Below are positions 28,149 to 37,913 of a stretch of DNA of 64,000 bases, one piece after another. The stretch lies in contig JADGDG010000001.1 of assembly GCA_016744995.1 (NCBI GenBank), positions 350,011-414,010 on the forward strand, in the 5' to 3' direction. The position numbers and the translations under genes are program-made. Positions within the stretch are counted from its first letter, which is position 1, and every line of letters begins with the position of its first letter. Source of the stretch: Gammaproteobacteria bacterium (lineage in GTDB: Bacteria > Pseudomonadota > Gammaproteobacteria > GRL18). The notes beneath the pieces are model-generated. The model made no database searches and was not told the DNA's origin. It saw only the letters and a list, made by a program, of their open reading frames with translations.

Positions 28149-29213
28149 ATGAACATACTTGATCGATACCTTATTAAAACAGTTATTACTTCAACCCTTT
28201 TGTTTTTGCTCATTATTTTGGCACTCTATGGCTTTATAGCTATGGCTGAAAACTTCAAATATGTTGGCAAGGGTAGTTTTGAAATCGTTGATGCTTTTTA
28301 TTATACTTTTTTGAGCCTGCCCCGACGTATGTATCAATTGTTTCCATTTTCAGTACTGCTCGGTGCCATGATGGGCTTAGGCACCTTAAACAGCAACCAT
28401 GAACTTGTTGCCATACGTGCTGCCGGGGTAGCCACCGCACAAATTGTTTTTTCTGTTATGAAAGCGGCTCTTATTCTAGCCTCATTTATTTTTATTGTGG
28501 GTGAGTATATTGTCCCAGTCACTGAAAAAATAGCATTAAACCACTGGACAACCCAGACTCATGGTACATCCAGCACAGTTTCAGATAAGGCAATATGGGT
28601 AAGAGATGGTGATACTTTCACTAAGATACACGCCATTACCTCTGATAAAACCCTGGGTAATGTCAGTATTTTTACTTTTGCTGAGGATAAATCACTCAAA
28701 GTCAGCACTCTGGCTAGCAGCGCCCATTACGATGGTAGTGACTGGATATTAAAAGGCATTAAACAGACCTTTATTACTGAAAATAAAGTCATTTCCAACC
28801 GAATTGACCAGGCTCGCTGGCCCACTTTACTGGATCTGGAACTTGTAGATGTGATTATTTCAAATTTAGAGTATTTATCAGCATTCGGCCTGTATCGCTA
28901 CTCAAGCTATCTGGATGCCAACAAGCTGGAAAGTAATCAATACTGGTTAGCATTCTGGAACAAGCTGATCCAACCCTTTTCAATTGCTGCAATGCTCCTG
29001 CTCTCTGTGCCATTTGTGTTTAGTTCATCACGCACAAGCAATGCCGGCAGCCGCCTTATGATAGGGGTATTTATTGGAATTGTATTTACCATTGCCAATA
29101 AAATCACCGCCCAATTTGGTCTTGTTTATAATATCAGTCCCTTACTCAGTGCCAGCTTCATAACAATAAGTACATTTTTAATTGCCTCTATTATGATCCG
29201 CCGAATGCCCTAA
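28149..29213 (+). CDS. lptG: LPS export permease LptG
   Basis: 354 residues. It is an inner-membrane subunit of the LptB2FG transporter that extracts lipopolysaccharide. N-terminal helices include LIKTVITSTLLFLLIILALYGFI, and the conserved FLSLPRRMYQLFPFSVLLGAMMGLGTL block and the NHELVAIRAAGV coupling segment follow. A periplasmic beta-jellyroll spans ~130-270 and three C-terminal helices follow. lptF, its usual neighbour, is not next to it in this window. Confidence 0.95.
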   Translation: MNILDRYLIKTVITSTLLFLLIILALYGFIAMAENFKYVGKGSFEIVDAFYYTFLSLPRRMYQLFPFSVLLGAMMGLGTLNSNHELVAIRAAGVATAQIVFSVMKAALILASFIFIVGEYIVPVTEKIALNHWTTQTHGTSSTVSDKAIWVRDGDTFTKIHAITSDKTLGNVSIFTFAEDKSLKVSTLASSAHYDGSDWILKGIKQTFITENKVISNRIDQARWPTLLDLELVDVIISNLEYLSAFGLYRYSSYLDANKLESNQYWLAFWNKLIQPFSIAAMLLLSVPFVFSSSRTSNAGSRLMIGVFIGIVFTIANKITAQFGLVYNISPLLSASFITISTFLIASIMIRRMP

Positions 29214-29290
29214 AGCTTGCTCAGAAGCATTCCCTAAACCAATTATTTTAGACTTAAGTCGCAGAATATTGATATTTCATTAAATTCTAA

Positions 29291-29319
29291 TTAACTATTT
29301 TAAAAGAAACGTCTATAAT
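29291..29319 (+). promoter_or_regulatory. Sigma-70-type promoter for the secreted protein gene
   Basis: TTAACT (29291-29296), 17 bases, TATAAT (29314-29319, perfect). It lies 72 bases before the TTG start of the next gene. Confidence 0.6.
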
Positions 29320-29390
29320 GTTGGATCGGATTTACACTAAAAAGACAATTCTCGGACAAGCACCTGGTTCAGGATTAACAGGACTAATAT

Positions 29391-30074
29391 TTGAAACACC
29401 TAATCGCCAGTTTATTACTGTGCTTTTGTCTCACCACCACATCAGCAGCAGCCAGACATTACAATAACGATTGGCGCTCTATGCCGTTTATTGAGATGAT
29501 GGTGACAATGATGAAGGTCATGAACCAGGTTCTTGGCGGCAGCAACTCGTTTAGTGGAATGAATGCTCTGCCATATTCTCCTGCTTTTATGCCTGGAATG
29601 ACTAATGGTATGAACAGCTTAGGTGTCTTTAATAATTTTCCAATGTCACCTGGCGGGAGTAATTCACTACCCCTGCGCAATACAGTCAATCCCCTGCTTG
29701 ATAGTTTTCAAACAGGTCAAAACAGTCGCACATTCAGTTCGAATAGTCCCAGCAATTTCTGGGATCCCAATCAACGCAGCAACAGCTCTGTGTCTACGAC
29801 TAATTCTGTGGCAATGATAGACAATAATTCAATGAATGGGATCTGGCAGGCTATATCGGGTGATGTGATTGCTATTTATAATAACAATCGCTTTATCTGG
29901 TCAGATGGTGGTGCTAAAAATCTTGCCGGTCATCTGGCCATCAAAGGCAATAACATGATTGCTTATATACCCTCAAAAAAAATTACCCTGTACTTCCAGT
30001 TCTATATGGAGCCAGGACAATTTGTCGTCCGGGATCAAAATGCCCGAATTTATACTTTTAAGCGTATTCATTAA
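29391..30074 (+). CDS. Secreted protein of unknown function
   Basis: 227 residues starting from TTG with AGGA upstream. A signal peptide (LIASLLLCFCLTTTSAAA) is followed by a Met-, Asn-, Gly- and Ser-rich low-complexity region (~35-140), then a compact C-terminal domain (~145-227) with NGIWQAISGDVIAIYNNNRFIWSDG, which looks like a small beta barrel. No family was recognised. Its stop is one base from the stop of the convergent RAYT-like gene. Confidence 0.7.
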   Translation: MKHLIASLLLCFCLTTTSAAARHYNNDWRSMPFIEMMVTMMKVMNQVLGGSNSFSGMNALPYSPAFMPGMTNGMNSLGVFNNFPMSPGGSNSLPLRNTVNPLLDSFQTGQNSRTFSSNSPSNFWDPNQRSNSSVSTTNSVAMIDNNSMNGIWQAISGDVIAIYNNNRFIWSDGGAKNLAGHLAIKGNNMIAYIPSKKITLYFQFYMEPGQFVVRDQNARIYTFKRIH

Positions 30075-30075
30075 C

Positions 30076-30909
30076 TCAAAATCCCGATTTTTTCACGGTA
30101 CGACTCACAGTACTATAGTGAACACCAAAATGGTTGCCAATCTGATCCAGCGTATAGTTTCCTGTTTCATAGGCTTTAACCATTGCAGTTTTAACATTTT
30201 TAAAGCGCTTACCAAAATCTGACAGAGGTTTAACTTTTTTGGCTTTTCGCTGCCTGGCTTTATCCATCACTTTGCCGCTGGCTAATTGCTTTTTCCACTT
30301 AGCCACAAAACTATCACTGCCTAATAAAATCTGTCCCTGGATCGCAGCGGTAATATCATCATCTTTATCCATTGCTGCAACCGCTTTAGCAAAAGCAGTC
30401 TGCGCACGCTTTTTCTGTTTGCCATAGTGGCTCAGAACTTCAGAAATGTTAAGCCATTGTGATCCCTCTACAAATCCCGCAATTGCCTGATAACTGCTCC
30501 ACTTCCATTTATCTAATTTACGCGCCTTACGTTTAAGAACAGGCACATGTACAACATGTTGCACCAGTTCTGAAAATGATTGCTCTTCAACTAAAACCGC
30601 CTTAAAACGACCATGAAAAATATTACCCTGAGTTTCATATTTGACATTATAACGCTGTGTATAAATGCCATTAAGCTGCCGCATACCTTTTGATAAATTA
30701 GGTTTAGGTGTTTTAATGAAAAGCTGGAATGAATCAGGCATCAGGTTGTATGCAAAAACATCCCATTGCATACGCCCGATCACTTCCTGTAATATGGTTA
30801 AAAACTCCTGCCGATCTTTAATATCTTTAAAGATTGGGTTTCCTTCAATTCCTTTTGAAGAAATATAATAATAGGCACCTGAATATTCTATACGTACTGG
30901 TCTGGCCAT
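30076..30909 (-). CDS. RAYT-like (REP-associated tyrosine transposase) homologue lacking HUH histidines, with C-terminal HTH
   Basis: 277 residues. It follows the RAYT/Y1_Tnp layout: ARPVRIEYSGAYYYISSKG at the start, MQWDVFAYNLMP, then NLSKGMRQLNGIYTQRYN, a GNIFHGRFKAVLV block, and KWSSYQAIAG. Active members carry NHYHLL after MP; here residues 59-62 are DSFQ, so both HUH histidines are gone. The candidate catalytic Tyr83 remains. The last ~30 residues are a helix-turn-helix (DQIGNHFGVHYSTVSRTV). I infer a domesticated DNA- or RNA-binding protein. The frame is intact, so this is not simple decay. Confidence 0.85.
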   Translation of the reverse strand: MARPVRIEYSGAYYYISSKGIEGNPIFKDIKDRQEFLTILQEVIGRMQWDVFAYNLMPDSFQLFIKTPKPNLSKGMRQLNGIYTQRYNVKYETQGNIFHGRFKAVLVEEQSFSELVQHVVHVPVLKRKARKLDKWKWSSYQAIAGFVEGSQWLNISEVLSHYGKQKKRAQTAFAKAVAAMDKDDDITAAIQGQILLGSDSFVAKWKKQLASGKVMDKARQRKAKKVKPLSDFGKRFKNVKTAMVKAYETGNYTLDQIGNHFGVHYSTVSRTVKKSGF

Positions 30910-31127
30910 AAAAATACACCTTTTTCACTTTACCTGTTCATGTCATTAAATACTTTCTTTTATTTTTGAGCTGACTTAAAGCTCATTTAAGGAAATGACA
31001 TGGTTTTTATTAATTTATATTAAAGTTATACTTATAATTTATAGACGCTTTTTTTCAATTGCGCTATTTTTAAGCACATTTTTTTCTTTTTATTTTTTTT
31101 TATGACATCATTCTGACAAATAAACCT

Positions 31128-31553
31128 ATGAGCAAGCACAAAAATAACTCAGAAAATACACATAACAATAAAATTCGCCTGGATAAATGGCTCTGGGCTG
31201 CCCGTTTTTACAAAACACGTGCTCTGGCCACCGAAGCCATTCGTGGCGGCAAGGTACATTTGAATGGGCAACGTTTCAAACCCAGTCATACAGCAGAAAT
31301 TGGTCATACCATCCGAATAAAAAAAGAGTCTATCGAGCAAACAGTGATCATCCTGAATTTATCAGGTAAACGTGGCCCTGCCAGCGTTGCACAGACACTT
31401 TATGAAGAAACACTGGATAGTATAGAGCTCAGGGAAAAACGGACCCAGGAACATAAGGCAATATTTGCAGGCATGCCGCAACACACAGTGAGGCGACCCA
31501 GTAAAAAAGACCGACGTAAAATTATCAGCTTTAAGCAAAGAGCAGCAGAATAA
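31128..31553 (+). CDS. hslR: Heat-shock protein 15 (HslR), S4-domain ribosome rescue factor
   Basis: 141 residues. The S4 RNA-binding domain is at ~15-80: IRLDKWLWAARFYKTRALATEAI, GGKVHLNGQR and IGHTIRI. A basic C-terminal tail follows (RRPSKKDRRKII). HslR binds 50S subunits that carry a stalled nascent chain with tRNA. Length and motifs fit the family. It is followed directly by the nested palindrome. Confidence 0.93.
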   Translation: MSKHKNNSENTHNNKIRLDKWLWAARFYKTRALATEAIRGGKVHLNGQRFKPSHTAEIGHTIRIKKESIEQTVIILNLSGKRGPASVAQTLYEETLDSIELREKRTQEHKAIFAGMPQHTVRRPSKKDRRKIISFKQRAAE

Positions 31554-31556
31554 CAG

Positions 31557-31708
31557 CTAAATAACTATTCCTGAATAGTCCTCACTGAGTATTAGCTCCT
31601 ATTGTTTGTTATTGTGTGATTTGACGCAGTCCGAGCACAATAACAAACAATAGGAGCTGATACGGTCTCTCGGTAAAGAATATTCACCATTCAGGAATAG
31701 TTATTTAG
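31557..31708. repeat. Nested palindromic element (outer 20-bp and inner 23-bp perfect inverted repeats)
   Basis: Outer arms 31557-31576 and 31689-31708 are perfect 20-base inverted repeats (CTAAATAACTATTCCTGAAT and its complement). Inner arms 31594-31616 and 31636-31658 are perfect 23-base inverted repeats starting AGCTCCTATTG, with a 19-base loop; a few more outward pairs extend the inner stem. The whole 152-base unit fits exactly between the hslR stop and the mshQ-like stop, which converge. It could be a MITE/REP-type mobile repeat or a bidirectional terminator. There is no long T run after either stem. Confidence 0.9.
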
Positions 31709-31745
31709 TCGATGATCGGACAATATCCTCAAGCACAGATACTCT

Positions 31746-34700
31746 TTAATAAACCTCACGGGTAAAGATTAACCGATTGGAACGATTATACTGCCCAAAA
31801 CTGGCACGTCCTGAGGGGGCATCATCATAGCTGCCGCCATTATCCCAGTCGTAGAGCAGCCAGTTATCAATATTGATTAACTGAATATCAGTATAGCCGG
31901 TATTATTTTCCCCCGGAGCACTAAAACTCAAACCAGCCATGCCGGAAACCAGCGGATTATTGACCAATGTCGGTATCGTTGAATAACTACCGTTTATAGT
32001 GGTATCACTAAGCGATAAATTAACAATTGTTAAAGAAGAACAGGAATCAGCTGAATTCACCACAAAACCTGTACCAGTATAATATTCACTAAAAAGAGGG
32101 ACAGGAAGAGCAACCAGTTCACTGCCAAAGGCATTTTTAATCCCTAAACGCCCCATTCTTTGTTCTGCCAGTGAATTGATCGTGAATGAATAATTTAAAC
32201 AACTGCCTGCAGCATTTAATTGATAGCAAACATTATCACTATCAGTGAGGGAGGCCTGACTCAGGGTCAGATCAAACTGACTATTGAAGGGAGCCGTTAA
32301 TAGCCGATCATATTTTAGATAGTCACCAGTTATGGTTAATACTGCATTGCCATCAAAAGCATTTTCACGGGTGTCAACACTACTGATAGGTTCCAGAAAA
32401 CTGGCCAGACCAATGGGTGAAAGTTCATCACCACTCAAAGCATTAGAATTATTTAAACCGGCATTACCACTGGAATCACTATAGGAACGCCCTGAAGCAG
32501 AAGGAGTTCCAAGTTTCCAAAAATTATCACCACCTCTATTGGAGTAGTTCAAGACAGTATTATCATTCATGCTTTTTGCCGTAATGGTCAATTGCGGCAT
32601 CACACTGAAGCCAAAAGCCTGCCCCATATAGGTAAATGAGGTACCGCCAACACAGGCATCCTGAACAACCGGCATATTAGCTGTAACCCCGAGATAAGCA
32701 GGATAAAAACGACCGGTATTTCCACTACTGCCACTGATATTAACATTTTCACCCAGATAGTTGCCGGATAAAGAAGCCGTAGTTTTAATAATACCCGCAT
32801 CATTAAAACTCTGGGAAATAGTTTCCTGACCAGCATTGATATCACTGAATGAAGTGTTACTTATATTGCCTGAACCCAATGCTGGCATAACCATAGTCGA
32901 ACTTAGATTAATGTTACCGGCATAATTGAAATTAGGCGTTATACTATTATCTGCACACGCTGCTCTGACAGTTTGATAAAAACCTTCCTCAGCCCGCTTA
33001 AACTTACTACAAGACGTACCCGCACAATTTGCACTGGCATCGGCTGCACCAGAATTATCACTGGCATAGACAAAGAGTTTTTCTGGCTTAACAACAAAAA
33101 GATTGCTATCTGAAAACATAGCCTGATGCGGATCACCATCATAAGGATCTCTGTCATACTTGAAATGCAGGCGTATTTGCCCCGCATCAGGATAGTTCAG
33201 TTGATAATTGCTGCGGCCGCTTATAAAGTTTAAAGCCGTAGTACCTGATTCACTGTCAGGTATATCAGTACCATTAATTTTTACCAACGAACTGCCAGAT
33301 GAGGGAGCTTCATAATCAAACCATATTTTTACATTTTTATTGCCTGAGAAATTCGTGATCACATCACAACCGGGGTTCCCCTGAACTTTACCCAGCGCCG
33401 TCAGTTGATAAGTTGCACTATTGACACAGGAGGTCTGCACATCAATAGCAGCTGCACTAAAACCAAAGGCTCTGAAATCCGTTGCATTACCAATACTGCT
33501 GACATCCGGATTAGGAAAGCTGTCAACACCGTTTACTTGAACGCTCTGTTCCTGATCATGGTATAGATAAACTGTCTTTGTGCCACTATCAGAAGCCTGA
33601 AAGCTGATACTATTAATACTGCTTCCCCCTGATGCCGATGCATAAAAAATCGAACCAACCTGGTTAGTAGTCAGGTTAATAGTACCGGCATAATCGGTTT
33701 TTAAAACATTGCCCGCACATTGTGCCGCAATATCAATCGAAGCACGGGCTTGCGGGCAGGCAAGAGAATGCTCAGCCTGTTCAATATTAAAGCGTACCAG
33801 TTCACATGACCCCCCACACAATCTTTGAGTACCATCCCAGTTATTCCCAATGCGTTCATTATTAACAATAGAGGTGATCTCAGGCTCAGAAAGTGCCTTG
33901 CTGAAGACTTTAATTTCATCCAGATAACCATCAAAGCGATTGCCTTCTTCACCACTGCCATTCACCTCACCCCCAATTGCCGCACTGCCTGTTGCTGCCT
34001 GCATGGCATTATTAACAGTCGCAGTGACATGGGCAATCTGAGTGCCTGAAGTATTATAGAGATAAACCTCTTTGACTGCCTGATCACCCGGTAAAACAGT
34101 CAGCACTGCCGCAGCAAAATACCATTGATTATTGACCAGTACACTGGCGGTATCAAGACTGACAGGACTCAAACTACGATGATAAAATCGCATCCTGCCG
34201 GAACCGGCATCACCCAGACTTAATGCATAACCTCCACTATTATTATTTTCATCATCGACAAAAAGTCGCTGGCCTCGTTTGCGAACATCATTACTATTAA
34301 ACCAGCCAGTTATAGTAAAACTATCCGTCATATGAGGAATTGCTGCACTGCCGACATAACCATCATCCGAAAATTCCCCCACACGACAGATCCCTCCTCC
34401 CGCAGAAGTATCAGAGAGAGTATTCACACCATTTTTTGACGTACCATGATAACCATTTGAGGTATTATCAGTCACTTCATTAATGGTGCCATTCCATGAA
34501 GCTTCATCCAGACGCCATTCCGCAATCAGGCAGCCATTGGCTCGCATATCAGCCAGCACCTGATCTTCTGAAATAATCCCGGCATAGACTTTGACATCAT
34601 CTAATTTTCCTCGAAACCGATAACCATCGGACCGCCACCAACCACCCAGACGCAGATGAGATGCAACATAAGCATTTGAATTAATAATGCTGCCTCTGCG

Positions 34701-36560
34701 CAGAGATAGATTTTGTTTAACACCATCCAGATAAAAATCATTACCTGTCACACTACCATTGGTAAACACAACAGCAATATGGTGCCAGCTGTTCGCCAGG
34801 CCGGCTGATGAAATACCATAAACATCGCCACCACCCGTGTTAAAACCAAAAGAACCACTGGAAAACCAGAGATCATGAGCATTCCAGCCTAAGGGCATTA
34901 AGCCATCATTACCATTCCAGTACATCCAGAAGCTGATAGAATTTTTTTCACCAGAGCTTACTGATAATGGTAAGCCATTGATATCTATCGCACCACCATT
35001 AAATGAGGCCGCATAGCAGGTATCCCCTTTTAAACCACTGCCCCCGGACAAAACCCTGGAAATATCACCAGAGACGGCACCACTATGATTGCCGATCACA
35101 TCTCTGACTGAATTACTCCAGTTTTCATTAAAGCTGAAATAGGATTTGAGAGCCGCTGGCGGCGGCGGGCAATTAACACAGCTGGAATTATTATAAGCAC
35201 GATCCGCATCTACTTCTGTTTGTGTCACTGTGCCATTATAAACCTTAAGTTCATCAATCCGACCGGAAAAGCGATAGCCATCGGTCCACCCCCAACCACC
35301 AATTCTCAGGTGAGGATCCACAAAAGCAACACTATTAGAAATCGTGCCCCTCAGATGGGTCAATATTTGTGCAACACCATCAATATAAAGTTCATTGCTT
35401 CTCACACTGCCATTGGTAAACACAACAGAAATATGATGCCAGCCATTAGCCAGTCCGCTTGATGAAATACCATAAACATCTCCCCCTCCCGTATTAAAAC
35501 CAAAGAAACCACTGCTAAACCAGAGATCATGTCTATTCCAGCCTATGGGCATAATACCATCTGTACCATCCCAGTACATCCAGAAGGTCACTGAAGTTTT
35601 AGCACCTGCTGTTTGTGAAACTGGCAGCCCGTTAATCTCAATGGTACCACCACTAAAGACCCCATCAGTGCAGGTTTCAGGTTTACCCGGTGGTGGCGTT
35701 TTTCCAACAATGACACCTCCCGAATTGATACCATCATGCAGACCCAGCGTATCCTGTCCTAAATCAGAAGAAGTACAGGTATCAAATTGATAATGGCCAA
35801 TCAGTACTGGTGGTGGGTCAGGCGGGCACACAACACAATTTAATTCATTATAGGAAAAGTCCGCATTGACCTGTAATTGCGTCATTTCACCATTATAAAT
35901 TTTAACTTCATCCATGTGCCCCGAAAAACGATAGCCTGAATTCAATGACCAGCCGCTTATTCGCATATTGGACTGAACCACTGCACCAGCATTATTAGGT
36001 GTATTTCTACGCTGACTCAAGGCTTGAGACACACCATCAATATACAGCTTGCTAGCCTGAACATTAGCATTAGTAAACACCGCAACTACATGATGCCAAC
36101 CATTACTGAGTCCCGCCGAGGAAATACCATAGAGATCACCATTGGCGCTATTAAAACCCAAATTACCTTCGTAAAACCACAGATCATACCGGTTCCATCC
36201 AATAGGCATCATATTATTGGTACCATCCCAGTACATCCAGAAGCTGACCGAGGTTTTATCGCCGGCATTAGTTGATACCGGCAAACCAGAAATGCTGATC
36301 GTTCCCCCGGAAAATGTTGATGCTGAACAGGTTTGCTTGCCCGGAGGGGGTGTTTTATTCAAGGCAACAGCTCCGGAGACTGAGCCATTTTGATTGCCGG
36401 TTGAATCATTGCCTAAATCACTGCTGGAACACACATCAAATTGGTATTGTCCAATTAATGTGCCGGCAGAATACGCCATACTTGAGACTAACAACAGCAC
36501 AAAAACAATAAGGAACCTGCCTGCTGTCAAAAAAAAGTCTCTATTATTAACTGCCGTCAT
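31746..36560 (-). CDS. mshQ: MshQ-like MSHA biogenesis protein with four LamG-type domains
   Basis: 1604 residues with a signal peptide (FLIVFVLLLVSSMAYSAG). Three strongly similar LamG/concanavalin-like modules lie at ~34-237, 252-456 and 472-675, each with SFWMYW, GWNxxDLWF, YGISS, GWHH and YRFxG blocks. A divergent fourth spans ~679-900. The C-terminal ~680 residues are of MshQ/DUF6701 type with many paired cysteines, ending near NRLIFTREVY. It closes the minus-strand msh run (C-D-O-P-Q) and overlaps mshP by 14 bases. A large surface or tip adhesin is inferred. Confidence 0.85.
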   Translation of the reverse strand: MTAVNNRDFFLTAGRFLIVFVLLLVSSMAYSAGTLIGQYQFDVCSSSDLGNDSTGNQNGSVSGAVALNKTPPPGKQTCSASTFSGGTISISGLPVSTNAGDKTSVSFWMYWDGTNNMMPIGWNRYDLWFYEGNLGFNSANGDLYGISSAGLSNGWHHVVAVFTNANVQASKLYIDGVSQALSQRRNTPNNAGAVVQSNMRISGWSLNSGYRFSGHMDEVKIYNGEMTQLQVNADFSYNELNCVVCPPDPPPVLIGHYQFDTCTSSDLGQDTLGLHDGINSGGVIVGKTPPPGKPETCTDGVFSGGTIEINGLPVSQTAGAKTSVTFWMYWDGTDGIMPIGWNRHDLWFSSGFFGFNTGGGDVYGISSSGLANGWHHISVVFTNGSVRSNELYIDGVAQILTHLRGTISNSVAFVDPHLRIGGWGWTDGYRFSGRIDELKVYNGTVTQTEVDADRAYNNSSCVNCPPPPAALKSYFSFNENWSNSVRDVIGNHSGAVSGDISRVLSGGSGLKGDTCYAASFNGGAIDINGLPLSVSSGEKNSISFWMYWNGNDGLMPLGWNAHDLWFSSGSFGFNTGGGDVYGISSAGLANSWHHIAVVFTNGSVTGNDFYLDGVKQNLSLRRGSIINSNAYVASHLRLGGWWRSDGYRFRGKLDDVKVYAGIISEDQVLADMRANGCLIAEWRLDEASWNGTINEVTDNTSNGYHGTSKNGVNTLSDTSAGGGICRVGEFSDDGYVGSAAIPHMTDSFTITGWFNSNDVRKRGQRLFVDDENNNSGGYALSLGDAGSGRMRFYHRSLSPVSLDTASVLVNNQWYFAAAVLTVLPGDQAVKEVYLYNTSGTQIAHVTATVNNAMQAATGSAAIGGEVNGSGEEGNRFDGYLDEIKVFSKALSEPEITSIVNNERIGNNWDGTQRLCGGSCELVRFNIEQAEHSLACPQARASIDIAAQCAGNVLKTDYAGTINLTTNQVGSIFYASASGGSSINSISFQASDSGTKTVYLYHDQEQSVQVNGVDSFPNPDVSSIGNATDFRAFGFSAAAIDVQTSCVNSATYQLTALGKVQGNPGCDVITNFSGNKNVKIWFDYEAPSSGSSLVKINGTDIPDSESGTTALNFISGRSNYQLNYPDAGQIRLHFKYDRDPYDGDPHQAMFSDSNLFVVKPEKLFVYASDNSGAADASANCAGTSCSKFKRAEEGFYQTVRAACADNSITPNFNYAGNINLSSTMVMPALGSGNISNTSFSDINAGQETISQSFNDAGIIKTTASLSGNYLGENVNISGSSGNTGRFYPAYLGVTANMPVVQDACVGGTSFTYMGQAFGFSVMPQLTITAKSMNDNTVLNYSNRGGDNFWKLGTPSASGRSYSDSSGNAGLNNSNALSGDELSPIGLASFLEPISSVDTRENAFDGNAVLTITGDYLKYDRLLTAPFNSQFDLTLSQASLTDSDNVCYQLNAAGSCLNYSFTINSLAEQRMGRLGIKNAFGSELVALPVPLFSEYYTGTGFVVNSADSCSSLTIVNLSLSDTTINGSYSTIPTLVNNPLVSGMAGLSFSAPGENNTGYTDIQLINIDNWLLYDWDNGGSYDDAPSGRASFGQYNRSNRLIFTREVY

Positions 36561-37074
36561 AGGACACCGTTACCTGAATTGTTCGATTAACCTGATAAGT
36601 ATCATTTCCCCCAGCTGCCGTCACTGTAATTTCTGAGACTCTGGGAGATAGTTGACAATCAACAACATTATGACAACAGTTAGCAGCATTGCTGCAGGTA
36701 CTGCTGCAGGAAAAACTCAAAGTAAATCCCTCAGCAACAAAAGAATGTCCGCTCACCCCAATGCAGCTATTATTATTTACTGCAAAATTGTCATCACTGG
36801 CAGCAACTGTCGCTATAGCCCATTCAGAACCACTAAGTGCCGTATAATAAGCTCTGCTCTGCTGAACATTCAAGGCCGATGTACTGCTGGTTGTGGTATT
36901 TAAAGTCACCATAGCCACACCAATGCCAGCTAAAGCCACCATGATAAATATGGCCCCCGGAAGAGAAAAACCATGGGAATTTTTAATGGGTCGCCATCTA
37001 TTAATAGTTGCAGATTTTTTTACCTGTGCCTTTTTAAAAAGAGGGCTGAGATATTCAGTTTTAATTGCTTTCAT
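36547..37074 (-). CDS. mshP: MSHA biogenesis protein MshP
   Basis: 175 residues. The prepilin-like GFSLPGAIFIMVALAGIGVAM segment lies at ~35-55 after a basic leader. YYTALSGSEWAIA resembles the MshP/PilX ArAGxEW block. A cysteine-rich central part (CSSTCSNAANCCHNVVDC) and an antiparallel C-terminus follow. Processing would need PilD-type peptidase, not seen here. The start shares the ATGA overlap with the mshO stop, and its end overlaps mshQ. Confidence 0.82.
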   Translation of the reverse strand: MKAIKTEYLSPLFKKAQVKKSATINRWRPIKNSHGFSLPGAIFIMVALAGIGVAMVTLNTTTSSTSALNVQQSRAYYTALSGSEWAIATVAASDDNFAVNNNSCIGVSGHSFVAEGFTLSFSCSSTCSNAANCCHNVVDCQLSPRVSEITVTAAGGNDTYQVNRTIQVTVSYDGS

Positions 37075-37904
37075 GGCTGATTCTCAACAAAAGCCTGCTG
37101 TAATAAATTCACCCTTTCACCCTGAGCACTGATTTCTATCTGCAATGTCACTAATGCCGGGCGAGTTAAGGTACCGGGGTTATAAGTAAAGCGGCAATTG
37201 GAAATATGATTAGCAAGCAAATGATCCCCACTAAATACAGGAGGCTCATTATCTGTATCACTAAAATTGTAATTCTCACTTAACCACAATTTACCTGTCC
37301 CTAAATTACAGCTGAAAATCTGTGCTTTATCAACGATCATAAACCGCTGCTGGGGTGAATTCAGAGTAAAATGATGGTCAACAAAGGTCAACTGAGTAGC
37401 ACTTTTTGTTTTCAGAGCTGAAATATTACCACCTCTATAAGCATCGGCATCATTAATACCATTACCCAGATTATAAACAACCAGACAATTTGATTCATTC
37501 AATCGACCGCAGCGAGTATTATTAGTTTCTCCCGCATCCACGCTGATATCTGAAAGATTACTCAGGGGTTTAAGAGGATCGATAAAAGCGGTTGTCTGGG
37601 TAATATCAAAGCTATTTTTGTCATAACGACCACCGGCAATGGTATGTAATAATTCAATGGTACGGGCATCAGAACTGATGCGAATGCTATTTGGCAAGGC
37701 ATGATGAATTGCCCGATTCATGCGATGCAGAGTCAGTTCGGCAATATCAACCAGCTCTGCCCGTCGCTTCATATCACTAAATGATTTCATTGGTGTGGTG
37801 ATAATATTCACCACCAGCATAGAAATAATTCCAGTGATCACCATGACGGTTATCAGTTCAACCAGAGTAAATCCATTGTTATAATTATTGTTATTTTTCA
37901 TCAC
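37071..37904 (-). CDS. mshO: MSHA biogenesis protein MshO-like prepilin
   Basis: 277 residues. The prepilin cleavage site and helix are NGFTLVELITVMVITGIISML. The mature part has the MshO-type RRAELVDIAELTLHRMNRAIHHALPNSIR block and a C-terminal beta region. It acts as a minor pseudopilin for MSHA pilus assembly or tip formation. It lies between mshD and mshP in the canonical order. Confidence 0.85.
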   Translation of the reverse strand: MMKNNNNYNNGFTLVELITVMVITGIISMLVVNIITTPMKSFSDMKRRAELVDIAELTLHRMNRAIHHALPNSIRISSDARTIELLHTIAGGRYDKNSFDITQTTAFIDPLKPLSNLSDISVDAGETNNTRCGRLNESNCLVVYNLGNGINDADAYRGGNISALKTKSATQLTFVDHHFTLNSPQQRFMIVDKAQIFSCNLGTGKLWLSENYNFSDTDNEPPVFSGDHLLANHISNCRFTYNPGTLTRPALVTLQIEISAQGERVNLLQQAFVENQP

Positions 37905-37913
37905 TGGCAGCCC

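Noticed and set aside
31557..31708. Nested palindrome as only a bidirectional terminator
   Set aside because: It is much longer than needed, has two nested perfect repeats and lacks T runs after the stems, so I kept mobile-repeat as the leading reading, without excluding terminator function.
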